Below are positions 7,686-17,626 of a DNA stretch of 38,650 bases, one piece after another. Position numbers and translations under genes: made by a program. The stretch is from Halorhodospira neutriphila. GTDB lineage: Bacteria; Pseudomonadota; Gammaproteobacteria; Nitrococcales; Halorhodospiraceae. Location of the stretch: positions 1 through 38,650 of the forward strand of contig NZ_NRSH01000005.1 in the NCBI RefSeq assembly GCF_016584055.1, given 5' to 3'. Position 1 is the stretch's first letter. Every line of letters begins with the position of its first letter. Below the pieces are notes generated by a model, which was not told the origin of the DNA, ran no database searches, and was given only the letters and a program-made list of their open reading frames with translations.

Positions 7686-7751
7686 GGGCGGATTCGAACC
7701 GCCGACCAAGGGATTATGAGTCCCCTGCTCTGACCGCTGAGCTACAGGCCC
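7676..7751 (-). tRNA. tRNA-Ile2 (CAU anticodon, lysidine-dependent)
   Basis: Read on the minus strand, the 76-nt gene folds as a cloverleaf. The acceptor stem is GGGCCTG/CGGGCCC with one G-U pair, followed by A and an encoded CCA. The D-arm is AGCTCAGCGGTCAGAGCA, the anticodon loop CTCATAA and the T-loop GTTCGAATC. The CAT anticodon could mean Met or Ile2. The GGGGA/TCCCT anticodon stem, the TTGGTCG variable region and the location beyond rpoD match E. coli ileX (tRNA-Ile2), whose C34 is changed to lysidine by TilS to read AUA. Automated tools may call it tRNA-Met. Confidence 0.9.
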
Positions 7752-7767
7752 GTCGTGCGTGCAGCGG

Positions 7768-7817
7768 GGTGGGGTCCGCGGCGGGGGCGCCGCGGGGCAC
7801 CCCCGTGGGTCCCCACC
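7768..7817 (-). terminator. Nested GC-rich hairpin between rpoD and tRNA-Ile2
   Basis: Outer arms GGTGGGG/CCCCACC (7768-7774 and 7811-7817) enclose a perfect CCGCGGCG-GGGG-CGCCGCGG hairpin (7776-7795). It lies just after the rpoD stop and could end rpoD transcription or separate it from the tRNA. There is no T-run, so a classical intrinsic terminator is not certain. Confidence 0.45.
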
Positions 7818-7825
7818 AGCGGGCG

Positions 7826-9646
<1,821 letters not shown>

Positions 9647-9704
9647 AGGCTTTGATCAGGCCTGTGGTTGCTGCGAGGAAGGCGCTCGTGCCGACGAACC
9701 GTAC

Positions 9705-9733
9705 AATATAGCCATTGTCCCCGTCATCGGCAA
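9705..9733 (-). promoter_or_regulatory. Sigma-70 promoter for rpoD
   Basis: On the minus strand, TTGCCG and TATATT are separated by exactly 17 nt and lie 59 bp upstream of the rpoD ATG, in a locally AT-rich gap. This would allow rpoD expression independent of the upstream operon. Confidence 0.7.
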
Positions 9734-9747
9734 GGCGCTCTCTCTAT

Positions 9748-11604
9748 TTAGAGCCGGAATTGAGCGCGAAGTTGCTGCAACTCCCCCTCGTCCTCGGCGC
9801 CGAGTCCGTGGCGCTTGAAACGGTCCATTAAAAATTGTAGCCGTTGAGCGGCCCTTAAGCGCTCCTGCACCTCAGCAGCGGCCTCCTCGCCGCTGTCGAG
9901 GGCGCGGATGAGCCGATCCTGCTCCGTGGCCACGATCTGCTCCTCGATCCGCATCAGCGCATCCCGGAAGACCTGCTCGAGGTCCGCCTCGTTCCCCTCG
10001 GGGCGCTGCCAGGCGGCGAGCCGGTTCAGCGGCGCCTCGTAGCGGGTCTCCCGGAAGCGCTCGAGGATCTGTGCAGTAGAGATATGGGGCTCCGCGCGGG
10101 CGATCTCAAGGAGCTGCTGGAGGAGCTCGCAGCCGGGGAGCTCGCGGTCGGCGAAGCGGTCCGGCTCGCCGGCGAGCGCCGCGAGGCCCGGCTGCTGCAG
10201 GAGCAGGGCGACGGCGTGGCGCACGGGCGTGCGCCGGGTCGCCGCCTGCTGCGGGGCGTCCCCGGAGCGGGGAGCCGGGCGTCGGCGCTCGGCCTGCCCC
10301 GCCTTTTGCGGGGGCTGCGCCTCGCTGCCCTGCAGGAGCCGGTCGATGCGCCCGGCGTCGGTGTGGCTGCGCTCGGCGAGGCCGCTGACCAGGGTCTCGC
10401 GCAGCAGCCCGGCGGGGACCCGGCGCAGGGGCGGGGCGGCGCGCTCGAGCAGCCGGGCCCGGCCGTCGACGGTGGCCAGGTCGCAGTCGGCGGCCAAGTG
10501 GTTGAGGAAGAACTCGGCCACCGGGGCCGCGGCGTCGAGGCGCGCCTCGAAGGCCGCCCGCCCCTCCCGGCGCACCAGCTCGTCGGGGTCGTCGCCCTCG
10601 GGCAGCAGCAGGACCCGGACCTCGCGGTCGCCCTGGAGCACCGGCAGGAGGTTCTCCACCGCCCGGTAGGCGGCCTCCCGGCCGGCCTCATCGCCGTCGA
10701 AGCACAGCACCAGCGCCGGGGCGCTGCGCAGCAGGAGGCTCGCCTGCTCGCGGGTGGTCGCCGTCCCGAGGGTCGCCACGGCGCCCTCGACCCCGGCCTG
10801 GGTCAGGGCGAGCACGTCCATGTAGCCCTCGACGAGGATCAGCCGCTGCGGGCGGCGCTGCGCCTGGAGGGCGTGGTAGAGGCCGTAGACCTCGCGGCCC
10901 TTCTGGAAGACGGGGGTCTCCGGGGAGTTGAGGTACTTGGGCTCGCCGTCGTTGACGACGCGGGCGCCGAAGGCGACGACCCGCCCGCGCCGGTCGTGGA
11001 TGGGGAAGGTGATCCGGTCGCGGAAGCGGTCGTAGGTCTTGCTGTCGCGCTCGATGATCAGCCCGGCGCGCACGCCGGCGCGCACGTCGTCGAGCTGGCG
11101 GAGCAGGGTGTCCCAGCCCGGCGGGGCGAAGCCGATGCCGAAGCGGGCGGCCACCTCGCCGGAGATCCCGCGCTGGCGCAGGTACTCGACCGCCGCGCCG
11201 CGGGCGGGGTGGCGGCGCAGGGCGTCCCGGTAGAGGCGGTCGGCGGCGGCGAGGGCGCGGTAGAGGGGGGCGTGCTCATCGGCGCCGCTGTGCTGCCCGG
11301 CGGCGGTCTCGGGGAGCTGCAGCCCGCAGCGCTCGGCGAGCTCGGCGACGGCCTCCCGGAAGCCCAGCCGGTCGTACTCCATGAGGAAGCCGACGGCCGT
11401 GCCGTGGGCGCCGCAGCCGAAGCAGTGGTAGGTCTGGCGCTCGGGGCTGACGGTGAACGACGGCGTGCGCTCGTCGTGGAAGGGGCAGAGCCCCTTGTAG
11501 TGGGCGCCGGAGCGGCGCAGCTGGACGCGCTCGCCGACGAGCGCGGCGATATCGGTGCGCTGGAGCAGCTCGTCGATGAACTCCTGGGGGATCCGCCCGG
11601 CCAT
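9748..11604 (-). CDS. dnaG: DNA primase DnaG
   Basis: The 618-aa primase makes RNA primers for the replisome. The N-terminal CHC2 zinc finger is C40, H43, C61 and C64 (GLCPFHDERTPSF, YHCFGCG). The RNA-polymerase core follows (about 110-430), with the TOPRIM motifs LILVEGYMDVLAL and LCFDGDEAG. A C-terminal helical DnaB-interaction region ends the protein, after a Pro/Arg/Gln-rich linker. The start is supported by a GGAGGTGAC ribosome-binding site. Its position between yqeY and rpoD is the usual one. Confidence 0.98.
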   Translation of the reverse strand: MAGRIPQEFIDELLQRTDIAALVGERVQLRRSGAHYKGLCPFHDERTPSFTVSPERQTYHCFGCGAHGTAVGFLMEYDRLGFREAVAELAERCGLQLPETAAGQHSGADEHAPLYRALAAADRLYRDALRRHPARGAAVEYLRQRGISGEVAARFGIGFAPPGWDTLLRQLDDVRAGVRAGLIIERDSKTYDRFRDRITFPIHDRRGRVVAFGARVVNDGEPKYLNSPETPVFQKGREVYGLYHALQAQRRPQRLILVEGYMDVLALTQAGVEGAVATLGTATTREQASLLLRSAPALVLCFDGDEAGREAAYRAVENLLPVLQGDREVRVLLLPEGDDPDELVRREGRAAFEARLDAAAPVAEFFLNHLAADCDLATVDGRARLLERAAPPLRRVPAGLLRETLVSGLAERSHTDAGRIDRLLQGSEAQPPQKAGQAERRRPAPRSGDAPQQAATRRTPVRHAVALLLQQPGLAALAGEPDRFADRELPGCELLQQLLEIARAEPHISTAQILERFRETRYEAPLNRLAAWQRPEGNEADLEQVFRDALMRIEEQIVATEQDRLIRALDSGEEAAAEVQERLRAAQRLQFLMDRFKRHGLGAEDEGELQQLRAQFRL

Positions 11605-11643
11605 CCGTCACCTCCTGGCCCGGGCCGGTTGGGGAGGGGGCTT

Positions 11644-12102
11644 TTAGCCGCGCAGGCGGGCCTTGACGCGGTCGCTGACGGCGCCGAGGTCGGCGCGGCC
11701 CTGGAGGCGCGGCTTCAGGTAGCCCATCACCTGCCCCATGTCCTTGATCGAGGAGGCGCCGATGGCGGCCACGGCCTCCTCGACCAGGGCGTCGATCTCC
11801 TCGTCGCCGGCCGCCTTGGGCAGGAACTCGGAGATGACCTCGGCCTCGCGCTCCTCCGCGGTAGCCCGCTCGTGCTCGCCGGCGTCGCGGTACTGCTTGG
11901 CCGACTCGTGGCGCTGCTTGACCGCCTTGGACAGGACCTCGACGACGGCGCCGTCGTCCTCGTCGAGGTCGCGGCGCTCGTCGACCTCGCGCTGCTTGAC
12001 GGCGGCGGTGGCCGAGCGCAGCACGTTCAGCCGCTCGCGGTCGCCGGCGCGCATCGCCGCCTTGACCGCCTCGAGGAGGGTTTGCTTCGTGCTGCTGGCC
12101 AT
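11644..12102 (-). CDS. yqeY: GatB/YqeY domain protein
   Basis: A 152-aa YqeY protein, related to the C-terminal tRNA-binding domain of GatB. Its function is undefined, although it commonly sits between rpsU and dnaG. Recognisable stretches are LRSATAAVKQREVDERRDLDEDD, KQRHESAKQYRDAGEHERA, EAEVISEFLPK and the C-terminal DMGQVMGYLKPRLQGRADLGAVS. I chose the ATG at 12102 (MASSTKQ) because GGCGGAG lies just ahead and the length then fits the family. A TTG six codons upstream would extend the frame. Confidence 0.92.
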   Translation of the reverse strand: MASSTKQTLLEAVKAAMRAGDRERLNVLRSATAAVKQREVDERRDLDEDDGAVVEVLSKAVKQRHESAKQYRDAGEHERATAEEREAEVISEFLPKAAGDEEIDALVEEAVAAIGASSIKDMGQVMGYLKPRLQGRADLGAVSDRVKARLRG

Positions 12103-12142
12103 GTGCTCCGCCGCCCTCAAGCGCGCTCTCTTGGACTGGGGG

Positions 12143-12355
12143 TCAGCGCCGCTGCTGGCGCTGCTGCTCGCGATTGAGGCGCTTCATGTGGCGCTTGATC
12201 GCTGCCGCCTGCTTGCGCTTGCGCACCTGCGTCGGCTTTTCGTAGTACTCGCGCCGGCGGATCTCCGACAGTACGCCGGCCTTCTCGCAGGAGCGCTTAA
12301 AGCGGCGCAGCGCTACCTCGAACGGCTCGTTCTCGCGGACCTTGACAATCGGCAT
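12143..12355 (-). CDS. rpsU: 30S ribosomal protein S21
   Basis: The 70-aa basic protein begins [20 protein letters not shown] and ends in the typical [20 protein letters not shown] helix. It is the first gene of the rpsU-yqeY-dnaG-rpoD block, with 40 bp to yqeY. S21 takes part in 16S anti-Shine-Dalgarno recognition at initiation. The open frame extends upstream to 12448, but the start at 12355 gives the exact S21 N-terminus. The upstream DNA is AT-rich, with a TTGACT at about 12440 and a TATAAG nearer the gene, though not at ideal spacing. Confidence 0.97.
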   Translation of the reverse strand: MPIVKVRENEPFEVALRRFKRSCEKAGVLSEIRRREYYEKPTQVRKRKQAAAIKRHMKRLNREQQRQQRR

Positions 12356-12522
12356 GCGTGTATCGACTCCTGTTTCGGCTGTCCTGTGTGTCCCGTCGGC
12401 TCTTATAGAGGAGAGCGGGCTCATGCAGGCTGTACAAGCGCTAGTCAAACAATAAGTTTAGGCGCTGAGCGCTGCGCCTTTCAAGGAGCATTTCGGCGCG
12501 GGCTGATGCGACGCGTTGGGCA

Positions 12523-14073
12523 TTATTGCGTTGCGCTTCTAGCCACAAGATGTTGTGGGTGCGCGCTCGGCAACGTGATCCCCGGGCCGTCCCGCGATCC
12601 GGGACCGCCCGGTTCACCCCTGGAGCCCCGCCCAGGGGATCGCCGCGCCGCCTCGGGTGGGTGGCACGGCTTTCGCTCGGCGAAGCGCCGGAGCGCCTCG
12701 CCGAGGACGGCACGCCGGCGGCGGCGCGGGTTCCCCATGACGGGGCAAGAACGTCTCGCCCCGAGGTTCCGGGCCGCATTCACGTCGGCGTGTATCCGGC
12801 GACCGCAGCAGCGGCACCGGAACTCGGACTGGCTGCGGCGGTTGGCCCGCTCGACCCAGCCGCAGTGCGAGCAGGCCTGCGAGCTGTAGGCGGCGTTCAC
12901 CTCGGTGTGCGTCACGCCGTAGCGCTCCTCCAGGTCCTGGAGCTTGGCCCGGAGGACGCCGCGCCCGCAGTTGGTGAGGAGCCGGTTCATCCGCCTCGAC
13001 AGCCCCGGCATCCGGAAGTCCAGCCGCTCCACAGTCAGGTGGGCGGGCCGGTGCAGGTACACGAGGCGGTTCAGGATGCGGTTGATCTCCGTGCGCAGCC
13101 AGCCGCGCAGCTGCTGCACGGCCTGGTCGTAGCGCCTCGAGCGCACCTTCAGCCCGGCCTTTTGCCGGTGCCGGGCGATGCGCGTGATGCGCCGGTCGAG
13201 CCGCTCCAGATGCTCTAACGCGCCCCGGCCCATCCGGTCGCCGGCGTCGGTGGCGATCAGCGTCGACAGGCCGAAGTCGATCGCGAGATCGTCGCGCAGC
13301 GGGGTGTAGGCCGCCCGCTGCGCGGCGAACGGCGCCGAGACGTCCGTGACGACGCCCACGCTGATCCGTCCGTCCCGGTCCTCGTTGACCTGGACCGTTT
13401 GGCAGCGCTGGCCCGCCCGCCGCTCGAAGTACGGATGGGTCCGCAGCGGGATCTCGATCCGCCGGCCGCGCTCGAGCGTGCCCAGGCGCAGCCAGAGCGG
13501 GAACGCCGAGGCGCACCTCGCCTCGGCGAGCGTGGCCTGGCGCCGGTCGATGACCATGTTCACACGCGCGAACGACGGCCTCCGGTGCCGGCCGAGCACG
13601 TGCCGCATGATCCGCCGCGCCAGGTCGCGCACCGCGTCCGGGACCGGCTCGCCGGTGTCCGGCATGAATACGTCCCGGTGCAGATCGAACCAGGCCTCGG
13701 CCTTGTTGACCACGTGCAGCATGTGCCTGGTGCGATCGTCGAACGCCTCGTGCTGGGTGACGAGCTCGGCGAACTCGTTCTGGCGGTTGGCGAGGAACGA
13801 GCTCAGCGTGCCGACGACCTGATAGCGCACCATCTGCAACCGTGCGGCGCCGACCTCCGCCTTGGCCGCGGCGACGCCGGGCACGGCGGCCTCTTGGGCG
13901 GCAGAAAGGTTCTTGCGAAAGCCGCCGTCGCGGAAGAAGCGCGTCCACTGGTCCGCGGCGACCGCCTGCGCCGCCCGGCGCCAGGCGCGCAGCAGCTCGC
14001 GCACGGCGGCGGCCTTGCCGGCGTTCATCGCCGTGGGCAGCAGGTCGGTGCGGTGGATGGCCGTGGCTGTCAT
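12523..14073 (-). CDS. tnpB: TnpB-type RNA-guided nuclease of an IS200/IS605 (IS1341-like) element
   Basis: A 516-aa OrfB/TnpB protein. The split RuvC catalytic triad is intact: D266 (LAIDFGLSTLIA), E349 (LTVERLDF) and D430 (IHADVNAARNLG). Between the last two lies the zinc ribbon C401/C404 and C420/C423 (CSHCGW, FRCRCCG). TnpB is known to cut DNA guided by an omega-RNA made from its own 3' region. There is no TnpA beside it, so this is a solo element. About 75 residues extend past the RuvC III motif. That part is low-complexity Pro/Arg/Gly and coincides with strong hairpins in the DNA, so it may be RNA scaffold rather than a protein domain. It sits upstream of rpsU in the same direction. Confidence 0.9.
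   Translation of the reverse strand: MTATAIHRTDLLPTAMNAGKAAAVRELLRAWRRAAQAVAADQWTRFFRDGGFRKNLSAAQEAAVPGVAAAKAEVGAARLQMVRYQVVGTLSSFLANRQNEFAELVTQHEAFDDRTRHMLHVVNKAEAWFDLHRDVFMPDTGEPVPDAVRDLARRIMRHVLGRHRRPSFARVNMVIDRRQATLAEARCASAFPLWLRLGTLERGRRIEIPLRTHPYFERRAGQRCQTVQVNEDRDGRISVGVVTDVSAPFAAQRAAYTPLRDDLAIDFGLSTLIATDAGDRMGRGALEHLERLDRRITRIARHRQKAGLKVRSRRYDQAVQQLRGWLRTEINRILNRLVYLHRPAHLTVERLDFRMPGLSRRMNRLLTNCGRGVLRAKLQDLEERYGVTHTEVNAAYSSQACSHCGWVERANRRSQSEFRCRCCGRRIHADVNAARNLGARRSCPVMGNPRRRRRAVLGEALRRFAERKPCHPPEAARRSPGRGSRGEPGGPGSRDGPGITLPSAHPQHLVARSATQ
12543..12638 (-). ncRNA. Putative omega-RNA scaffold / right-end hairpins of the tnpB element
   Basis: Three consecutive hairpins overlap the 3' end of tnpB. 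They are CCCCTGG-N8-CCAGGGG (12617-12638), a 13-bp stem with one mismatch and a 5-nt loop (12582-12612), and CCACAA-N4-TTGTGG (12543-12558). In TnpB elements the guide RNA comes from this region and its guide lies just past the right end, here towards rpsU. The exact RNA ends and the element boundary cannot be fixed without relatives. Confidence 0.45.
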
Positions 14074-14143
14074 GCGGTCAGAGGCCGAGCTAACGGGGCA
14101 AGATACCCTGGGATAAGCATACCATCAGAAGCATCGCGGTGAG

Positions 14144-14385
14144 CTAGGTCCGGACTGGAAGATGAGAGGCCGCCATCGGCGTCCTGGCGCGCGCCGAGGT
14201 GGCCAGGCCGCAATCGCGGCCATGGAACAGCATCTTGCGTCCCGGCAGCCGGCGTGCGTTGCCAACGGAGCCGCACCAGCGACAGACCGGGCCCTCCGGC
14301 CAGCGCGCCGACAGGAACAACGCCTCAGCATGCGCCTCATCCGGCACCAGGTCCAGGAAGCTTGTAGGGTCAAAGGATCATGCAC
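14144..14385 (-). pseudogene. IS1595-family transposase, N-terminal remnant
   Basis: A minus-strand frame reads FDPTSFLDLVPDEAHAEALF, then SARWPEGPVCRWCGSVGNAR, PGRKMLFHGRDCG and MAASHLPVRT before a stop. This is the N-terminal zinc-binding region of IS1595 transposases (LRWPDGPVCPHCGS...CRDC...SHIPL). The second Cys pair is degraded to a single CG context. The whole DDE/DDN catalytic part is missing, and the remnant ends beside the left side of the tnpB element, which may have truncated it. Confidence 0.75.
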
Positions 14386-14593
14386 CATACCCACAAGAGA
14401 GAGCGTCATCATCAGAAGACAATAGTTCCGCAAAAGAATACCGCGAAACGCCTCGCCAGAGAACCGCGTGCGGGGCGAGGGGCGCCAGCCGCTCGGCGAG
14501 CGCGCGTTGTCCGAGCGAAGCGAGTTTAGCGCGCGGCCCCGCTCGGGCGAGAAGCGCAGGGGACCCGCAAGGGCGCGCTCGAGAGGACGCCCC
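14386..14593. other. Non-coding spacer between IS1595 remnant and glnE
   Basis: About 210 bp downstream of glnE. The IS side is AT-rich; the glnE side is very GC-rich with scattered CGAGCG-type short repeats. No gene or clear terminator with a T-run is seen. Confidence 0.5.
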
Positions 14594-17521
14594 TCAGGAC
14601 CCACAGGCACCCCAGCCGCCGGGCCCTCGCGGGGCGGCAATGTCTACGTCTACGCGGTGTCCTGCCCCCTCCATGAGCCGCTCCCAGAGCGCCGTCACCG
14701 CCCGGCGCTCGTCGGCGAGCTCCTCGGCGCCGACTACCCGCTCCTCGTCCTGGAGGGCGAGCTCGTGGAGCCGGCGCCGGTAGGTGCGGTAGGCGCTGGC
14801 GAGGCGGTGGGCGTCGCGCTCGTCGAGCCAGCCCGCCTGGGCGAGGGTGCGCAGGATGCGGACATTATCGGTGTAGCGTAGCAGCTCGGGGTGCTCGTGG
14901 GCCGAGGCGAGGACGCCGTACTGGGCGATGAACTCGATGTCCGTCAGCCCGCCCCGGTCGTTCTTGAGGTCGAAGCGCTCGTGGCCCCGGCTGGCCTTCT
15001 CGGCGCGCTGGCGCTCGCGCATGTGGCGGATCTGCTCGCGCAGCTGCGCCGTGTCGCGGGGCTGGCCGAGGACCTCGGCGCGGACGCCCTCGAAGGCCTC
15101 GCGCGGGCCGGGGTCGCCGGCCACGGCGCGGGCCCGGACGAGGGCCTGGTGCTCCCAGGTCCAGGCGTGCTCGCGCTGGTACTGCCGGAAGGCGTCCACG
15201 GTGGTGCTCATCAGCCCGGCGTTGCCCGAGGGGCGCAGGCGGGTGTCCACCTCGTAGACGATCCCGCCGGGGGTGACGGTGTTGAGGAAGTGGACGACGC
15301 GCTGGGCGAGCCGGGCGAAGAAGACCTGGTTGTCGACGCTGCGTGGCCCCTCGGTCTCCTGCTCGGCGCCGCGGCTGTCGTGGAGGAAGACGAGGTCGAG
15401 ATCGGAGCTGTAGCCGAGCTCGATGCCGCCGAGCTTGCCGTAGCCGGCGACGGCGAAGCCCGCCTCGCGGGGCGCCTCGCCGTCGTCGCGGCACAGGGGG
15501 CGGCCGTGGCGGCGCACGAGGTGGTCGCGGCAGAGGGCGACGCTGCGCTCGAGGGCCACCTCGGCGATGTGGGTGAGGTAGTCGCTGACCACCATCAGCG
15601 GCGCGGCGCCGGAGACGTCGGCGGCGGCGACCTTGAGCTGGTTGGCCTGCTTGAACTGGCGCACCGCCTCCATCTGCGCCTCCAGGTCGTCGCCGCTGAG
15701 GGCGGCGAGGCGGGCGTCGAGGTCGGCCTCGAGGGCCTCGCGGCCGAGGGGCTCGTAGAGGGTGCGCGGGTCGAGGAGCTCGTCGAGCAGCAGGGGGTGG
15801 GCGGCGAGGAAGCGGGCGACCCAGGCCGAGCCGTCGCAGAGCTGGACGAGCTGCGACAGGGCCATGGGGTGCTCGACGAGCAGGGCGAGGTAGGCGGTGC
15901 GCCGGGCGATACTCTCGATGAGGTCGAGGGTGCGCTCCAGGGCCCGCGCCGGGCGCCGCGCCTGGGCGCAGGCGCCGAGGAGCAGGGGCATGAGCCGGTC
16001 GAGGCGCTGGTGCCCGCGGGTCGACAGCGAGCGGACGACGGCCCCCTCGCGCAGGCCGCGCAGCCGCCGCTCGAGGGCCTCGGCGTCGTCGAAGCCCTGG
16101 GCCTCGAGGAGCCGGACGGCCTCCTCCGGGGCGGGGGCGGCGGACCACAGGGCCTGGAGGTCGCTGCCCTCGCCGGCGTCCGCCTCGGCCTGGGGGGCGG
16201 CGAAGACCTGCTGGAACTGGCTGTGGACCTGCTCGCGGGTGCGCTCGAGCTCGCCCTCGAAGGCCTCGGCGTCGGCGTAGCCGGCGCCGAGGGCGACGCG
16301 CGCCCGGGCGTGGGGGTCCTCGGGAACGGTGTGGCTCTGCTCGTCGGCGAGCATCTGCACGGCGTTCTCCGTGCGCCGCAGGAAGCGGTAGGCGCTGCGC
16401 AGCTCGGCGACGGCGTGGGCGGGGAGCAGCTGCTGCGCCTCGAGGGCGTCGAGGGTGCCGAGCAGCTGCCGGGAGCGCAGCTGCGGGTCGCGGCCGCCGC
16501 GGATGAGCTGGAAGGCCTGGGCGACGAACTCCACCTCGCGGATGCCGCCGCTGCCGGTCTTGATGTTGCGCGCCGTGCCGCGGCGCTGGACCTCGCGGGC
16601 GATCATGCCCTTCATCTCGCGGATCTGCTCGAGGGTGCCGTAGTCGAGGTAGCGCCGGTAGACGAAGGGGCGCAGGCGCTCGAGCAGCGCCGCGCCGGCC
16701 TCGTAGTCGCCGCCGACGCAGCGCGCCTTGATCAGGGCGTAGCGCTCCCACTCCCGGCCCTGGCTCTCGTAGTAGGTCTCCACCGAGGCGAAGGGCAGGG
16801 CGAGGGGGCCGGCGTCGCCGTTGGGGCGCAGGCGCATGTCGACGCGGTAGGCCTGGCCCTCGGGGGTGGTCTCGCTGAGGGCGCCGATCAGCTGCCGGCC
16901 GAGCTTGAGGAAGAACTCGTCGTTGCTGCGCGGCTTGGCGGCGTCGGTCTCGCCGGGCTCGGGGAAGGCGAAGATGAGGTCGATATCCGACGAGAAGTTC
17001 AGCTCCCGGCCGCCGAGCTTGCCCATGCCGAGGACCACCAGCCGCTGCGCCTCGCCGGCCTCGTCGCGCGGCGTGCCCCAGCGCGCGGTCAGGGCGGCGT
17101 AGAGCCACTCGAGGCTGGCGTCGATGGCCGCCTCGGCGAGGTCGCTCGTCTCGGCGAGGGTCTCCTCGAGCGCCGCCCAGCCGGCGAGGCTACGGTAGGC
17201 GATGCGCACCGCCTCGCGGCGGCGGAAGCGGCGCAGGGCGGCGCGCAGCCCCGCCTCGTCGCCGGCCTCGGCGAGCCGGCGCTGCAGGCGCTCGCGGTAG
17301 GCCTGGGCGCCGTAGGGGGCGAAGAGGTCCCCGGAGCGGGCCAGGTCGTGGAGCAGCCCCGGATCCCCCTCGCCGACGGCGCAGGCGACGAAGTCGCTGG
17401 CGGCGAGGACCCGGGGCAGGGTCGCGGCGACGCGCGCCTCGTCGGGGACGGCCTCCGCCGCCCGGAGGGTGCGCAGGTGGGTCTCGGCGCGCTCGGCGAG
17501 CGCTGGGGGGAGGTCATTCAT
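14594..17521 (-). CDS. glnE: Bifunctional glutamine synthetase adenylyltransferase/deadenylase GlnE
   Basis: The 975-aa enzyme attaches and removes AMP on glutamine synthetase in response to PII. Two nucleotidyltransferase domains are visible, each with the GxGKLGG...SSD(I/L)DL signature. The N-terminal deadenylase motif lies at about 165-183 (GMGKLGGRELNFSSDIDL) and the C-terminal adenylylase motif near 690-710 (GYGKLGGIELGYSSDLDL). Between them are the helical regulatory part and NIKTGSGGIREVEFVAQAFQ. Length is typical. The ATG is preceded by a divergent intergenic region shared with the first sulfotransferase gene. In pseudomonads glnE also borders the LPS core locus. Confidence 0.97.
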   Translation of the reverse strand: MNDLPPALAERAETHLRTLRAAEAVPDEARVAATLPRVLAASDFVACAVGEGDPGLLHDLARSGDLFAPYGAQAYRERLQRRLAEAGDEAGLRAALRRFRRREAVRIAYRSLAGWAALEETLAETSDLAEAAIDASLEWLYAALTARWGTPRDEAGEAQRLVVLGMGKLGGRELNFSSDIDLIFAFPEPGETDAAKPRSNDEFFLKLGRQLIGALSETTPEGQAYRVDMRLRPNGDAGPLALPFASVETYYESQGREWERYALIKARCVGGDYEAGAALLERLRPFVYRRYLDYGTLEQIREMKGMIAREVQRRGTARNIKTGSGGIREVEFVAQAFQLIRGGRDPQLRSRQLLGTLDALEAQQLLPAHAVAELRSAYRFLRRTENAVQMLADEQSHTVPEDPHARARVALGAGYADAEAFEGELERTREQVHSQFQQVFAAPQAEADAGEGSDLQALWSAAPAPEEAVRLLEAQGFDDAEALERRLRGLREGAVVRSLSTRGHQRLDRLMPLLLGACAQARRPARALERTLDLIESIARRTAYLALLVEHPMALSQLVQLCDGSAWVARFLAAHPLLLDELLDPRTLYEPLGREALEADLDARLAALSGDDLEAQMEAVRQFKQANQLKVAAADVSGAAPLMVVSDYLTHIAEVALERSVALCRDHLVRRHGRPLCRDDGEAPREAGFAVAGYGKLGGIELGYSSDLDLVFLHDSRGAEQETEGPRSVDNQVFFARLAQRVVHFLNTVTPGGIVYEVDTRLRPSGNAGLMSTTVDAFRQYQREHAWTWEHQALVRARAVAGDPGPREAFEGVRAEVLGQPRDTAQLREQIRHMRERQRAEKASRGHERFDLKNDRGGLTDIEFIAQYGVLASAHEHPELLRYTDNVRILRTLAQAGWLDERDAHRLASAYRTYRRRLHELALQDEERVVGAEELADERRAVTALWERLMEGAGHRVDVDIAAPRGPGGWGACGS

Positions 17522-17626
17522 GATCGAGCTCGGCGCAGTCCCTCAGTATAACAAGCGGGTGTGGTAGGATACTCGCCGCAATGCGGAGCTGATCCTCATC
17601 GTATCAGAGCTCGTCGGGGCGCAGCC

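Noticed and set aside
10084-12177. 697-codon + strand open frame opposite dnaG and yqeY
   Set aside because: It crosses two certain genes on the other strand and has no recognisable domain.
14891-17551. 886-codon + strand open frame opposite glnE
   Set aside because: A complement shadow of glnE with low-complexity Glu/Gly/Val/Leu composition; GlnE motifs fix the other strand.
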